Assembly (NCBI RefSeq): GCF_051401765.1
Contig: NC_135071.1
Span: 13,990,961 to 14,054,960, forward strand
Length of the DNA: 64,000 nt
DNA from: Calliopsis andreniformis
Taxonomy: Eukaryota > Arthropoda > Insecta > Hymenoptera > Andrenidae
Direction: 5' to 3'
Below are positions 46,002-58,875 of this stretch, piece by piece. The notes under the pieces were generated by a model. That model had not been told where the DNA came from and searched no databases. It was given only the letters and a program-made list of their open reading frames with translations. The first letter of the stretch is position 1. Every line of letters begins with the position of its first letter. Made by a program: the position numbers and the translations under genes.

Positions 46002-49000
46002 CCCCTGACCACCGGGAAGGTTTCACTCGATTTTTACATTTATTTTTTCTGTTGCCTCTATTTTGTAATCATCTTGCCCTACCTTCTGTTTTCCCTATTT
46101 AGCATGTGGTATGTACCCTGCCCCATCTCTGACCCCAATATTACGCTTTCTCTCTTTATTACCGTCAATTAATTAATATTTCTACTTACACTTACTTGTT
46201 TTAGCGTGGAATATTCAGATCGCTTCAGCACCGACAAGCAGTAACTCAAAAAAAAAATTCGGAACCTATAATGTGGCGTCATCTGTCTTAGTCTATTCAC
46301 AATTTTAATAGGAATCTACTGTATTAACAAATTCGTAATCAATAAGATAGCAAGAAACAATCATTGACATTTCTCAATGAAATGAGAATTTATTAAAAAA
46401 GATAATGTTAAGAAAATAATTGCCATGAAATATAATGAAATATTTTCCAATTATATCTTCAAATTTACACATTTCCAAGTGATTAAGTTTATGTTTTCAA
46501 ACTTTCGATTATTATTATTAACTTTTTTCAAATTTGTACATACCTTAAGTCCTTGGATACTCAATCTCATGAACAACAAATTTGTCACAATTGTATGTGA
46601 ATAATGGTCCTCCTTTCTTCTTCCTTTTTACAATAAATTGATATTTTTAATTCACAGCAAATGCGCTAATTTTCAAAAAGCTTTGCACCTAGAGGTATAG
46701 TATAGAAAAAATGATTACCATGAAATATAGAACATAATGTATTTCCCATCTGCTTATGGCAAATGATTCCAAAAACGAGCGCATAATAAAGCCATTATTG
46801 AGACGTTTATGTCCAGCATCTCGTTCGACACATTTCGAGATGATATCGAAGGTGAGTTGAACAAAAGCTTAGGCCGACCTCTTTATAGTTATGCCGCGGC
46901 ACGTGTCCCACATAATTTACCGCCGATAGTTATATTCCATTGTAGTTGGCGCCTATTATGGCTTCTACGACCGAACAAAACCTTGAAACGGCAAGTGCCC
47001 GCCCCGATTGTGGCTAAAACTGTTTTCCCAAAGTCTGCGTTCAGCCTCGTTTAAACGTCATTAAAGCTTACAGAAACTAGTAGGTATTAAACAAATTTAT
47101 TGGCAATATAATTACTTATTTCATGATGATATATTATTCTTCTGTGCTTTTGACAAAGAAATATAAATTAAGACTTCACTCTGGTGAAGTTCATATACCT
47201 CAGTATGTTTTTTCTCCAAGCTTTGCCACTTTCATTTCTATCTCCTAATTGTTAAGTCCTAAGAAGCTACAAGATCCTCAATTAAATTTTAAATTGATTT
47301 TACTATTAATTATGCTTAAGTAAGTTTAATCGCGTAATTCGAGAGTATCGTTTCATGCCTATTGAAAGGTGTATAGGAGAATTGGGGGAAGCAACCCTCC
47401 GTTACGTGTTAACTGGGCCAACAAACCCTGCTCCTTTCGCAACCCCTTACAGCGTGGCAAAATACATGATGACCCTTTCCACCCTATGTACACTCGAACC
47501 TGAAGAGAGTCCAGCTCTCGAGGAATCGTAAACAAACTCCTGATCTTGTTTTAAACGTTCCCTATGCTTTCAAATAAATCGTCCATTATCGATCCGCGTA
47601 AACAGTTTGTCTTTCTTTCTCAGCTAAAGAAACCAATTTCCCTTACTCTTCTAACTAATAAAAACAGTTTAATATTTATGGCTTAGACGAATCATTAATT
47701 ACTGCTAGAAATACAATTACTGTAATTATTATATACTTAGTTTTAAGATATAATAGAAATACAAAACAAAAGTAAAGAATATATATCAGTTACTACAAAA
47801 AAATCTGTAGTTTTCTTAATATGTGACACTATTGGAATACTTATGAGCAGTATTGTATGTATAACAAAACTCTTTTTCGTTGTAAAAGAAGTCCTTACAG
47901 AAAACCCATAAATTAAAACATTTATAATTAATTGTTTCCTTATTTCTATCAGTTTTCTATAAATTCACCAAGCTAATTCATCGTCATATTATTCCATTAC
48001 GCCAATATTCCATGGATATTTAGTAAAACGGAAGATCAAAAGCAGTAAACCACAGCAGAAAAATGAAAGCTAGTGGTTTTCTGTCGTAATTGAGAAAATT
48101 CGCCAGATGAAATTGTAAAAGGTTATAAATATTGCGGAAATCAAACTGCAATCTACAAAATTTATTCGTTTAACAGATAGAAGAATTTTATAAAATATTC
48201 AAACGCTCTTTCACATGCTTCATATTCTCTGAGCTAATGAAATTCAAAAATTTTCGAAAACTACCAATTCTGTTGCTGTCCTCATGATTAGATGACTTAT
48301 GAACTTACGCATATTAGAATGCAAAATTCCAAGTCATCTAGCCGATTACTATTTATTTTTACAAGGACTTACGAAATGAGGGACGTCCCCCAGCGCAGAG
48401 GGTCGAAACGTAGAAATAATTGAAAATCAATTTGATGAAGAGTGCTGACCGCGACAATACCTCCTACGATTGCTTCGGAATTGTTTCAGATTGCTATTCG
48501 AGTGGTAAACACGTTCAGTTGGGGCGGGTTTGGTTTTCAGCTGGAAGGGTGGCTTCATTGGCAAGAAACGAAACGGAGGGGGTTATAATCTGTATTATCC
48601 CTCGACTATTAGTGTCGAGAGGATCGGGGGCCGTACGGATTACACTTATTATGGTAGATACGTCGAGTAACATTATGCGTAACGCTTTGCTCACACCGAC
48701 GCTAAACGTGCTCTCCCTTTTGATTAAAATCTCGATTCAGGTAAGACGTCCAGTGACTCTTGTCAATAATTGGACGCTCTTACAAATCTAACTTCTCAGC
48801 TTCACGTTTTGAGTAGTGCAACGAGCAACAAAAATATATTGCAACACATTACGATATAATATATGCGTGAGTAAACGAAACAAAAAATACTGTTCACTTA
48901 TTGTTCACATATTAATGTTTAAATATTAGATATTAGGTAACATTAGCATTTCTTTGATTACTATTCTAAAATTTGAACAGCTATATGTAATAAACGAGCA

Positions 49001-49679
49001 ATTTCTTTTATTCATGGTGTCTATATTGTATAAGTGTACTTTCAGCAATTAAATGTGGCTATAGGAGGATTAAATATGGTACCACACTGCAATTTCTATT
49101 AAACTAGAGTAATGTACAGGGTCTACTTATTCTAAGCCAAAAGTTGTGTGGTTTTTTAATGTTGTAGTTGACTAATTTTCGATTAATATAAAATGTGAAT
49201 GTTTGGTTGTTATTGTAGACTAAGTTTTGGGTAACATGAAATTTGAATTTTTGGTAATTATCGTGGACCAGTTTTCATTTTTTAAAATTGACACTTTTGT
49301 TATGATAGGTTTCAGAAAGCCACAGTAATCTGGATAATCGATTAACGACAGCAGCGATGCAAGTCTCGGTTCTGACTCGTTTGTTCGGAGGCGACGATGC
49401 GTGAGTAATTTCGACGGGGTAAATCGAGACTTACATATGGGAAACACACGTTAGTGTGAACACGACTTTAGACATACTACGCAGTCAATTAGTTTAATAG
49501 GCTAACAGTTGTTGTCCACCAGTAACAGGAAGGAAGGGTGTCACGCCCTTCAAAGCCGCCACCGTCGATTTATCGATTCACGAGTTACATTCAAGTAGAA
49601 TCCAGTGATTTCTACTTTCTTTTATAGATCACACGGAAAAAGGGTTGAAAAATAAACACTTTCCATTCTCCATAGTTTC
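46002..49679. other. Intergenic, about 3.7 kb without a supported gene
   Basis: Mostly AT-rich. Positions 46800-47060 and 48360-48790 are GC-richer and carry frames of 81 and 123 codons with no recognisable family. TACAGGGTCTACTTATTCTA at about 49117 resembles the transposon-end motif. Nothing else stands out. Confidence 0.4.
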
Positions 49680-49840
49680 TCAAATTTTCAAATTCTGAGC
49701 TTTCAAATATTCATAGTTTTCAAATTTTCAAATAATCTATTTATCAAATATTTAAAATACGAATCTTCAATTTCTCAAATTTTCCAATTTCAAACTTTCA
49801 AGTATTCGATAGTTTCAAATTTTCAAATTTCTGAAGCTTG
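49680..49840 (-). repeat. Octamer tract, TTTCAAAT type
   Basis: Units TCTCAAAT, TTTCAAAT, TCTGAGCT, TTCAAATA, TTCATAGT, TTTCAAAT, TTTCAAAT and so on run in 8-bp phase for about twenty units. Confidence 0.8.
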
Positions 49841-51574
49841 TTTTATGTAAACAGATATTTATTCCACTCGTGGAGCTCTGTATTTGAGTATATCGTTGGC
49901 ACGATAAGTGTCAGCTACTAAAATCACTAAATAGATAGTTCTACTTTCTGCGCAAGATTGAGAATCAAAAATTGTTGACGCGATATGCATCTTCCTTTAC
50001 CAGTAGTCACGGTTCCCCCCAACGAAACATCGTTTAACGAACCGCAAAGAGGCTGGTGCACTTTATACCCCAGTTGGCTATTACGATCTCTGCCACCCCT
50101 ACATATGTAATAAATATTGTTGCGGCCCCCTGCCAATTATGCCACCCTTTGTCCTTCCTTTTTTCGCTCCACGCCTCGCGTTGGGACACAATATAACATA
50201 AGGTTGCATCTCCGTTTCATCCCCTCCCCTTTTCACCCTTCTTACATCCGTGTGTCCTGAAATCCGTGACTGCATTATTTCCTTCGCGTCAACGATCACT
50301 GTCAGCACCCCTACGTTTGCGCACCCTCGTCTACACTCAGACTCAAAACACAACATCAAAAATACTATCGTTATTAAATAATTTCTATTGTTACTTGCAA
50401 TTTTTTGATGCACAGGTTTGGTGAACTTCAGTACTTTGTATATTTAAGTATTTTGTATATACAGGGTGATTTAAGAAGAATTGATATAATAATTGGTAAT
50501 TTGTTATCTGTTAATTGTAAGAAGAAATATTTAAAATAAATATATTACATAAATAGGCTTGGATGCATGTATCTTTGCTAAAATGTACCTAATATGGTAC
50601 TTGTCCCTATTTTTGTGCCTTTGGATTTGAATGATTTGTAATAAAAAGCAACTTTTATCAAAAGTGTAATACTTTTTTCCAATCTTACCTGTTAATAAGT
50701 AAACTGAAGTAAAGAAAATAATTCCTCACTTTACGTATAAAAATTCTCTTTCTATAAATAATTTTAACTCGAATACGCAAAAATAAAGATAAGTAAGTAC
50801 CTTATATATAGGGTGGTTCAATAAAGTCTGACTCACATCGCTACCTTGTGTTTTAAATGCCCAATTAAGGGGCGCATTCCCAGCTGATCACGATCGATAA
50901 AATCGAGACTAACTTTATCCCTCTGCAGGATCGTTAAACGGGCAGTAAGGAACCATGGGTAACCACAAACTGGATCCCCAACAAAAGACGATGAAGCGTT
51001 TAAGTGTGGCCCGAATGGGCTCTCGATGAAAGGATCGCTTTGATGAGGACGCGTGTTAGGTATTAAGCTGCCTCCCAAGCTAAACATATGACCGGTTTAC
51101 TTGAAAATTGGGGTTCCTTGATGCTGATTAAATCTGCCACGATAACGAACGCTGATCGCTAATTAGTAATCACAATGCTGAAGGACGAAGTGCGAGTTAT
51201 TATTGAGCGAACACAATTTCTATGGAAATTTCGAATTTGGCGCGTTATTCACAAAATTAATTTGTGCAATGACATATAACTCAAAAACCATAATTTTTCG
51301 AGAAATGAGAATGTAACTTCATTTCTTGTAAAAAGTGTGTTTTTTATACAAGTAACTTCAAAACAGTTATTTTTTTTAATTATGTAATTATTGTTCCAAA
51401 TTGACGATTATGCTGAAAAAAAATTGAACACAAATAGGATTTACTTAAATATAAGTCTAAATATTGATAAGTGCTCAACATAGAGTCTCTCTATAGCAAC
51501 AAACTCAATCGTCCTAAAATTAACCACCAGTTATCTCCATTCAAGAATCTCCATGCGAACAGAGTGTGTAAATA
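49841..51574. other. Intergenic; transposon-end motifs at ~50457 and ~50812
   Basis: TATACAGGGTGATTTAAGAA (about 50457) and TATAGGGTGGTTCAATAAAG (about 50812) look like mariner-type ends without clear partners. Frames of 69-104 codons at 49927-50413 and 84 codons at 50833-51087 are not recognisable. Confidence 0.4.
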
Positions 51575-51929
51575 CAGGCTGTTCGACGACAGCCATAAAA
51601 AATTGTAAAGAGTGATTGTACATGCTAAAATAAAATGAAAATTACGTCTACGGCATTATTTTTAAGTTATTAATTATTAAACAGACGCCTAAAATACGCG
51701 TAAAATATGTCTGCCTCGGAGCATATTCTACTCATTTCATTGTGTTTTGCTACTGTACGCCAGCAGTAGAACAAGTTCCCTAGCCAGACATACTTCATTA
51801 TTTTAGATCTTCTAACGATTTATAACTCAAAAATGAAGCCTCAAAAACAATTTCGTCTATCTTCATTTTTATCTTATTTCAGCATTTAAATCCACTTAAA
51901 ATTTCTGTCACCCGCTATCGAACACCCTG
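51575..51929. mobile_element. 355-bp MITE with long inverted arms and TA target duplication
   Basis: The left end begins CAGGCTGTTCGACGACAGCC and the right end, reversed, CAGGGTGTTCGATAGCGGGT. The two arms align over about 125 bases, including CTAAAATAA-AT-AAAAT and TTTTTRAGTTATWAAT blocks, so nearly the whole element is a diverged palindrome. TA lies at 51573-51574 and 51930-51931, the usual mariner-type duplication. It encodes nothing. The CAGGGTGTTCG terminus resembles one I recall as common in hymenopteran genomes; that recollection is unverified. Confidence 0.8.
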
Positions 51930-52129
51930 TACAATTTAAATTATTTATAAGCGCCCAAGAAAGAGTCCCTTCGCATCAACAAACCATCCAAAAACGATCC
52001 TCCAATACTCACAAAATTAACCACCCGATATACACACAAAAAGGACCTGCTGGCGCGCAATCTGCATTATTAACATCGCCTCGAAACTTCATAGCGCCGT
52101 CAGAAATTAATCTTAGAGAACGTTCCGCT
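51930..52129. other. Unique sequence between MITE and GC-rich block
   Basis: No feature is visible. Confidence 0.4.
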
Positions 52130-52639
52130 TGAGCGACGCACGGGGCATTTCCGTTTGTATTCGTCCCATCTCATACACGAGGCACAAAGCAGCCCTGTGT
52201 GCGTGCCTCGACATGATCGTAACGTTCGGTAAGTACGTGTTTGTAGTTACCCCTGAGGCGAGCCACCCCTAGAGCCTCGCTCCCTCGGCTCCGCCCCCAC
52301 CCCGACACGTCGCCGCGGGATTGGCTGCCGCGGCGTTGACTGACTCCGTGGGCGGAGCGTCGCGATCTCGTGTCCCTTCTCCCTCCCACCCGCGGCGGGT
52401 ACGAGCGCGAGCAGAGGGTACGAGGGAAGGGTGGTGGTGGCTCACGAAGCGTTTCGAAGCTGCAAGATATGGACAGTCGCTTGTTGCCACCCTTAACACG
52501 TCTCTTGGTCCTCGCGTATTCGCTGCGCTCTGTCTGAGTGTCCACGGTCGGTCAATTTGAGAAGGACTAAGCGCGATGGAACTCGTGATCGGTTTGTGAA
52601 CGACGGAGGAGGGTTTTGAGACTGACAGGACTCGATCAG
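52130..52639 (+). promoter_or_regulatory. Likely promoter and non-coding first exon of the fussel gene
   Basis: A CpG-dense block ends at 52639 in CTCGATCAG, followed by the consensus donor GTACGT. If this exon is spliced to the acceptor at 58778, the sequence before the fussel ATG reads TGA CAG GAC TCG ATC AGG, which puts an in-frame stop upstream and supports ATG 58780 as the start. A second donor-like site, TTCGGTAAGTA, lies at 52226-52236. The pairing with fussel is inferred from strand, spacing and reading frame; another gene could use it. Confidence 0.45.
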
Positions 52640-53499
52640 GTACGTGTTAATTCTCGGGGTTTTGTAGTTGTCTACACGTGGAGGAAACGAGATTTTGGAG
52701 GAGCTTGGTGACGTAATAATGGCAACCGTAAAAGTGAAGTTAAGTATTTGTGTTCGAAATTTCTTTTAGGGTAGATACACTCCACTCGAAAAGTTTTGAG
52801 AAATTATACGCTTGCTTTAGGAATTTCTTTTTGTATTTGGATTTTCATTGGACTGTAATTTATTGTTTTTCGTTGACTTGTTATATGTTTGCTTCTCTTC
52901 GTTTGAGTTAACTTTGCCAGTGAAGCTTAAGGAAGATACAGGCAAATAATTCTTGTGTTTAATGTGGGCAGATACTCTGACCTTTAGTCTCTTTGAAGTG
53001 TCTTTGACACGTTTAGTAAGGTACATCATACTGCGTGTATGATGCTTTAAGACATCACAGAATAAAAGAGAACAAAGGAAAAAAAGATTCCTGTACGTAG
53101 AGTAAAACTCTCGAAAACGTCTCGTACTGAACGTGTTATGTAAATTGTTCAATATTTAAGAAGAATAACTAAACTACTTTGTATAGTCTTGCTAAAAAAA
53201 TATAACAGCAATTTTAGAAAATATTATACAAAGTTAACAGTGGCTAAAGTAGAAAGATAAAAAGCACTAATAACGAACTAAAAGTTTCACAGCAAGAGTA
53301 CCCTAAAATAGTAGCAATATCAAATAATTCTTTAGTTGAAAAGGTTTCGTTGCATTCTTCAAATTACTTGACTAACAAGTACCATACATAGAGATCACGC
53401 TTATTATAACATTTAACAATTTTACTTCAACACTTTACAGAGATAGATTATCAAATACATACATTGGAATAAACATATAAAATTACTTTGAAAAATTAC

Positions 53500-53680
53500 A
53501 AATTTAAAAACTTTGAGTATTTCAAAGTCTGAAAACTCGAGATTAGAATCTTGTTTTGAAATATTCAAAAATATGTAAATTCGAAAGGTTTCAATATTTG
53601 AAAGTTCAGAGCTGTAAGTTTTAAGAAATTAAAGGTTTGTGTGTCAAACATTCGTAAATTTGAAAGTTTGAAATACATGT
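53500..53680 (+). repeat. Octamer tract, degenerate
   Basis: Units such as ACTTTGAG, TATTTCAA, AGTCTGAA and AACTCGAG recur at 8-bp spacing, less regular than elsewhere. Confidence 0.55.
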
Positions 53681-56519
53681 GGTAGCAAATGTTCTACTGT
53701 CTGACTACAGCGTTACTTGTACTACTTACTTTCAAGTAGTAAGCGCCGCCGTGCTGTCACAGCGTTCTAACATGAGGTACTAAGTAGTAGAAACATGTGT
53801 ATGGTCAGCCAACACAATCATCAACTTCTTTCAATCACAATGATTTCGTGAAATCAAAATTTAATTTCCCAATACCAAAATGATTTGAAGATTGCATCAC
53901 AGAATACTTACTAAACATGTTTTTCTTTATTTCCATAAATATGACTCAGTATTTAGGTTTCAAAAGTTAAACTACCATCATAAATAAGAGTTACATGAAT
54001 GGAATGGTAGCTTTTCAAAACTGCAAATGTTTATAAAAAGTACTTCTTTATGGGTAACCTATAATCCTACTTGAAAGCATTCAACATTTTTATCTGCGAT
54101 TTAAAAATGATAGCGGGGACCATCGAACCTAATAAAGCCATTTCAGTTCAGAAAATAACTTTCAAATTTATACAATATCTCTGTTATCTTATTTTTCTCG
54201 AGTTTCAAGTAGAACAAAATTTACTACACTTTTCTTCAATTTTCAAATTTAACATTTTGCTCAGTACATACTTCTCAATTTTTCAAGCTAAAATTTTCTT
54301 ACTTTTCTTTAATTTTCAAAGTTGAAATTTGTTCACCATAACTACGACACATTACGTGTAAAAGCAGATCTGAAATCCCTCTCCATAGGAATAAAGTTGA
54401 TCGTCCGTAAGTAGCCAACCGAAAAATTACTCGGAACTGGCAAACTTAAGTAATTCGTGAAATTGCTTTCAGATGTTCGAAGCTAAACTTTTTCCAGGGG
54501 TTCACCTGAGCCCTGAGGCAAGCTTATTAATCGTTCTAAACAGAACAGGTTGTTGTTTTCAAGGTTCTTCGCAAGTGAAACCCCAAGCACGGCTAATCTC
54601 TGGGCAAACAGTTTATGGTGTTTGCCTGTACGTATACCGAGCGATCCCCCTTGGCGAATCTATCCCCATGGGATCAGTTTGCTACAAGACTCGTGAATTG
54701 ACTATCAATTTATCTCACTCCCTTTACTCGGACTTTGCAACGCGAATTCTTTCACGAAACTTCCAAACGCAATGTTTGAATACTGACAGAAAATAACTAT
54801 TCTGCTGGTCACGTTAGGTTAAGCTACATTTGGTTAGTAAGATTCTTTAGGATGAAGGCTTAAAACTTTACTTGCCAGATAAGAAACTTTGGAGAGAAGA
54901 CAACACTTGCTAATAGAAAAAAAAGATGCTTCAAAATTATGAACTTCTTCGGGAAAAACTAATAAGAAAGTAAATAATTTTTTAGAGAGAAGTAAAGAGG
55001 TCGTAGGTTCAGCACAATTGAAAGAAGTATATTTTAAAGATTCAACCCCTCAATGGCGCTTAACATAGTGAATACAGTAAATGATTCTTTAGTTGAAAAA
55101 TTCTTTCCATTTTTTAACTCTTTAAAAATATTTTTTTACTCTCTCTAAAAATATTTTTCACTCTTGGTTAACTTATTTTCTGGATGCCATCGAATGAGGA
55201 ACGTGTATTTAAATAGCTAGACGTCATGAAAGAGGAGGTATAGCGGAAGTTGTGACGTAGAGGGAAAAGCTGGAGGGTCGAAGCAGGGAATGATGGGGAA
55301 AGAGCGTGAAATAAGAGCACAATGTAGTCATAATGGAGGCGCAGAGATTTAACAACGTTACAATGAACGAGCAAGTGTTCCCTGACCCATTCCTAGGCCC
55401 CCAACCACGACCGAGGATCGCAGATTGAATTGTAAAACAACCGAGAGGGGAACAATACTCGCTACAACATTGTGTTTGCATTTAAATAATCCGCGAGCTC
55501 GAGAGCACGCTCATCCTCATGCCCTCTGCATGCAACTTGTATCTTGCAGATTTCTTTTCACCATGATTCTGCTTCATTACTATATCCAAATAGGAAAAGT
55601 AAATTTTCAAATTTGTGTGCTTTGTTGGTTCGCGTAGGAACTTTATTCCAGCACTTTTATACACCGTCGCAAATCCTCCTGGTGAATATTAAGCATGCAC
55701 AATTCTATTTTTATGCAACTTCGATTTAATCCTTGGATACCACCACTAGTCAGGGACCTCAGTACTATTTCTTCGAGATACAAATCTTCAGTTTCTCAAA
55801 CTTTCATATTACGACCAAGTAAAAATAGTTCATTCCAAGCACTGTAGTAAACATCTACATCTAGAGTACTAATTCTAGTATCTTCCAGTATCCACTGATA
55901 TCCTAGTCCACACATCTCCCTCACTCCAAGTCTCTCAAAGGAGGCTTCTCAGACCCAATCAATGACATCAAAACACAGAATCTATCCCTAAAATTTCTCT
56001 TTATCCACCAAACTCCATCACACCTCAATTATCCAATAAATCCCTTCCTACCTCACGCATTCTTCACCCACTAATTCCTCAGCCCATCTGTCCTCCTCAA
56101 CCCAATTCCCCCAAAGAAATCTATCCCAAAACATCGTCACCTCGCATCACTCCGCGCTCTACCCGAGTCCATCCACCATAATCTTTCAGAATCCTCCAGC
56201 GCCGAAGCGCAAATACCTTCCTCGGGCCAGCTATCTCAAAGAATCCTCCCCTGCCCACTCGAAACGCCACCTCGCTACGCCGTCCACCCCTTCGCCCTCC
56301 CTCTGCCCATCTTGCTCCACGTCGCGTCTCAATTAGCTAATGAACCCCGCGCAAGTAGCCGAACAAACACCGGCTCATTAGTGGGCCGCGTGCGGCCATT
56401 TCTAGTTTGCACTAATTGTAAGTAGCAAGTAATTAATGCGGTCGATTCGAGTCCGATCTGTCGAACCGCTGACCACCGGAATCCAGTAACAGCCGAAGGG
56501 GTAGTTATCGGAGGAGTGG

Positions 56520-56815
56520 TGTGCGTGGGAGTAGAGTGCTGGAGGAGGGAGGGGGGAGGAAGGGAGGAAGGGAGGGAGGGCAGGTAGAAAACGGTCGAGG
56601 GACGGTTGCGATCGACGGATGGGACGTCGACGAACGAGGGGGAGGGGGTTGGTGGGGGTTGTTCCGGCTGGGGCACGGCATTGTTTCACGGTGGATGAGA
56701 ATTTAATTTGCGCGACGAAGCGAGCACCGAGCACGGTCAGCTCGGGGATGGGGGCGTGGGGGGAATGAGGGGGTGGTGGTGGAGGAGGAAGAGGAGGAGG
56801 AGGAGGGAAGGGTGA
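56520..56815 (+). other. Purine-rich, G-quadruplex-prone segment
   Basis: Positions 56540-56583 are almost entirely A/G with many GGG runs. Two sites fit the quadruplex pattern: 56638-56673 (four runs of four or more G, with longer loops) and 56744-56773 (runs of 4, 5, 6 and 5 G separated by 2-5 bases). A GGAGGAGGA-rich run follows to about 56810. Small proline/serine-rich minus-strand frames here reflect the bias. Confidence 0.7.
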
Positions 56816-58499
56816 AAGTGGAGGGTCGGATGGGTGCTGCCTTGTTTAAGCGTGGGTGGGGGGTGTCAAATTGAATTACCCCCTGGCTCCCCGGGGACGT
56901 TTGCTGGCGCTCTCTGTGCTCCACGAAGCTACAGTGGCTCGCAGATGAGTTTTATCTATGTACCTCTGCACGTACACCCATACACGGGCAAGGTGTACCT
57001 TCATGGAGGCGTTTTCAATTAAAATCAACACCGAGGGCTGCCTCCACATTCCTCGTCTCCCCCCCTCGCGAACCGACCTCCACCCCCTCTCTCTTATACC
57101 TGCGCAAAATCGGATTTCTCTGTACCCCCCTCCCTCTCTGTCTCGCTCTGACACAGATACGCAGACACTATCGCTCTGTCTCTCTGTATCCGTGTATCCC
57201 TGTCTAGGGTTTTTATTTCTCCGCTCTTCTTTCTTGCCGACGCTCGCTCATGAAAAATTCACTGCTTCGACGAAATCTTCCGCCGTGCGTTAAGTTAATG
57301 GGAAGTTGGCACTCGCGCACTGGCTAATACCTCGGCAGCCATTTTCTAACGGCTCGCGTCGAGGAAGACAATAACGAGCTCGCTTAACCCGCTCCTTTAT
57401 CGTTGGTCTTCGGTTTGGTACCGCTCTGCCTTCTTTGGGGGACCGTTCGATTGGAAACGTCGAGACAATCGAGATTGTTAGTTTTAAGTTGGGTTCTTGA
57501 TGCACGATTCAATTGAACGGGATCTTTTATCGGGATACAGTGAGGTCTGAATTAATCAGACGTTGATTATCTACATTCTGTTATTCAATCTTCTCATTAC
57601 TCAGTGTATTAACCATGAGGGTAGGACTGAAAACTTGAGCCATGCTTTGATAACAGTCTGACATTTTGAAAAGTCATCTATAATTTCCAGTTTTATCTGA
57701 GACTGCATCCTTTGCATTTCGCAGTTTTGTTTAAGGTGATACTCTTATTGATTAATTTCTAAGGTAAAGAACCTACTTCCTTTCATTCTTGGATCAATTA
57801 AAAAGACAGACTCTGATCAGCAGTACTTAATTCTATCAGCTAACGTCGCGCGACGTCTCAAATTTAGTTAATCCTCAGAACCATCAGGGGTGATTAAAAA
57901 TGGCGTCTGGTAGGACCATAGTGGAACTCAACTTATGACGTTTGACTGATATAAACTCATTGGCGAGTTTATAGCGCGAGGAACGTTTTCGAAGTTAGCT
58001 CCTGCTCATGATGTCCCTCTTTGGTCTCGTCTAATAAAACTCCTCCACTCTAAATAATATCAAACTATAGTAAATGTAACGAGGCCATCATGAAGAAATA
58101 CTGTAATCACATTTGAAATCTCGCACTACCGCCCTATTGCCAAAAGTTGATCACTCCGACGCGAATCAATTTCGATCGTGCTTAATTGACCGCAAATGAG
58201 TGAGTGTCTGCAAAAAAGTGGATGCTACGATTTAATCGAACTAAATGCAGCGGGACGTTTAATAGCCGACGGCGAGCAATCGATAAAATGTAATAAATAT
58301 AATTACAAGGAACGCGGAAGCGAGAAGACGAATCAATAAACGCTTTTTTATCGTGCTACACGTTATCAGAGAATCAAATTTAAATTGATTGATACGTTAG
58401 AAGAGTGCATTAATATTTTTAAACATATTTTCAGAAATATCTAAATTTTTCAGAGCAAGTGAAACTACTGAAAGTGTTTGTTTATTTGCAAATTTTTGG

Positions 58500-58650
58500 C
58501 CCTCGCATAGATTTTTTAAAATATCAGATTTTCTAATTATTAAATTATTAAACATATTAATATTCAAAAACCTTTATCCAAAAATGTTCAGACTTTCAAC
58601 TTCTCAAGTGATTGAACATTCAACTTCCGAATTTTCATTTTTTGATTTTT
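58500..58650 (-). repeat. Octamer tract just upstream of the first fussel coding exon
   Basis: GTTCAGAC, TTTCAACT, TCTCAAGT, GATTGAAC, ATTCAACT, TCCGAATT and TTCATTTT are consecutive 8-mers at the right end of the tract. Confidence 0.65.
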
Positions 58651-58779
58651 TCAAATATTAATTCACATAAAATATTTCATAGTTCTGAAATGTAATTCTA
58701 AATAATAATCAATCTTAAATATCATATTATAATTTCTATAACGAAATTCGAATGAAAACAGAAAATTATTTGTTCCAGG

Positions 58780-58875
58780 ATGGACGGGCCAGCGGTGTTA
58801 TCAAGGCCTCCGATAACAGCGTCCCAAAATTCAGCACAGTCGCCACAGCCACAGTCACACTCAAAATCTAATCAG
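58780..58875 (+). CDS. fuss (CORL/SKOR): fussel coding exon 1 (residues 1-32)
   Basis: Acceptor TTGTTCCAG at 58770-58778, then G and ATG. The exon encodes a Ser/Gln/Pro-rich leader and ends CAATCAG before the donor GTACTG. Confidence 0.8.

Larger units (their letters stand above)
52640..58778 (+). other. Inferred first intron of fussel (about 6.1 kb)
   Basis: No coding exon is recognisable. It holds an octamer tract at 53500-53680, a weak one at 58500-58650, AT-rich unique sequence, and a GC-rich block at 56150-57500 with purine-rich, G-quadruplex-prone DNA. The size and GC-rich patches suit an enhancer-bearing first intron of a developmental regulator. The boundary at 52640 is an inference. 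Confidence 0.4.

Noticed and set aside
45180..46172. Long repetitive open frames on both strands (up to 283 codons)
   Set aside because: They are a mathematical consequence of an 8-bp array with no stop codon in its unit; all frames read the same octapeptide and none has splice or start context.
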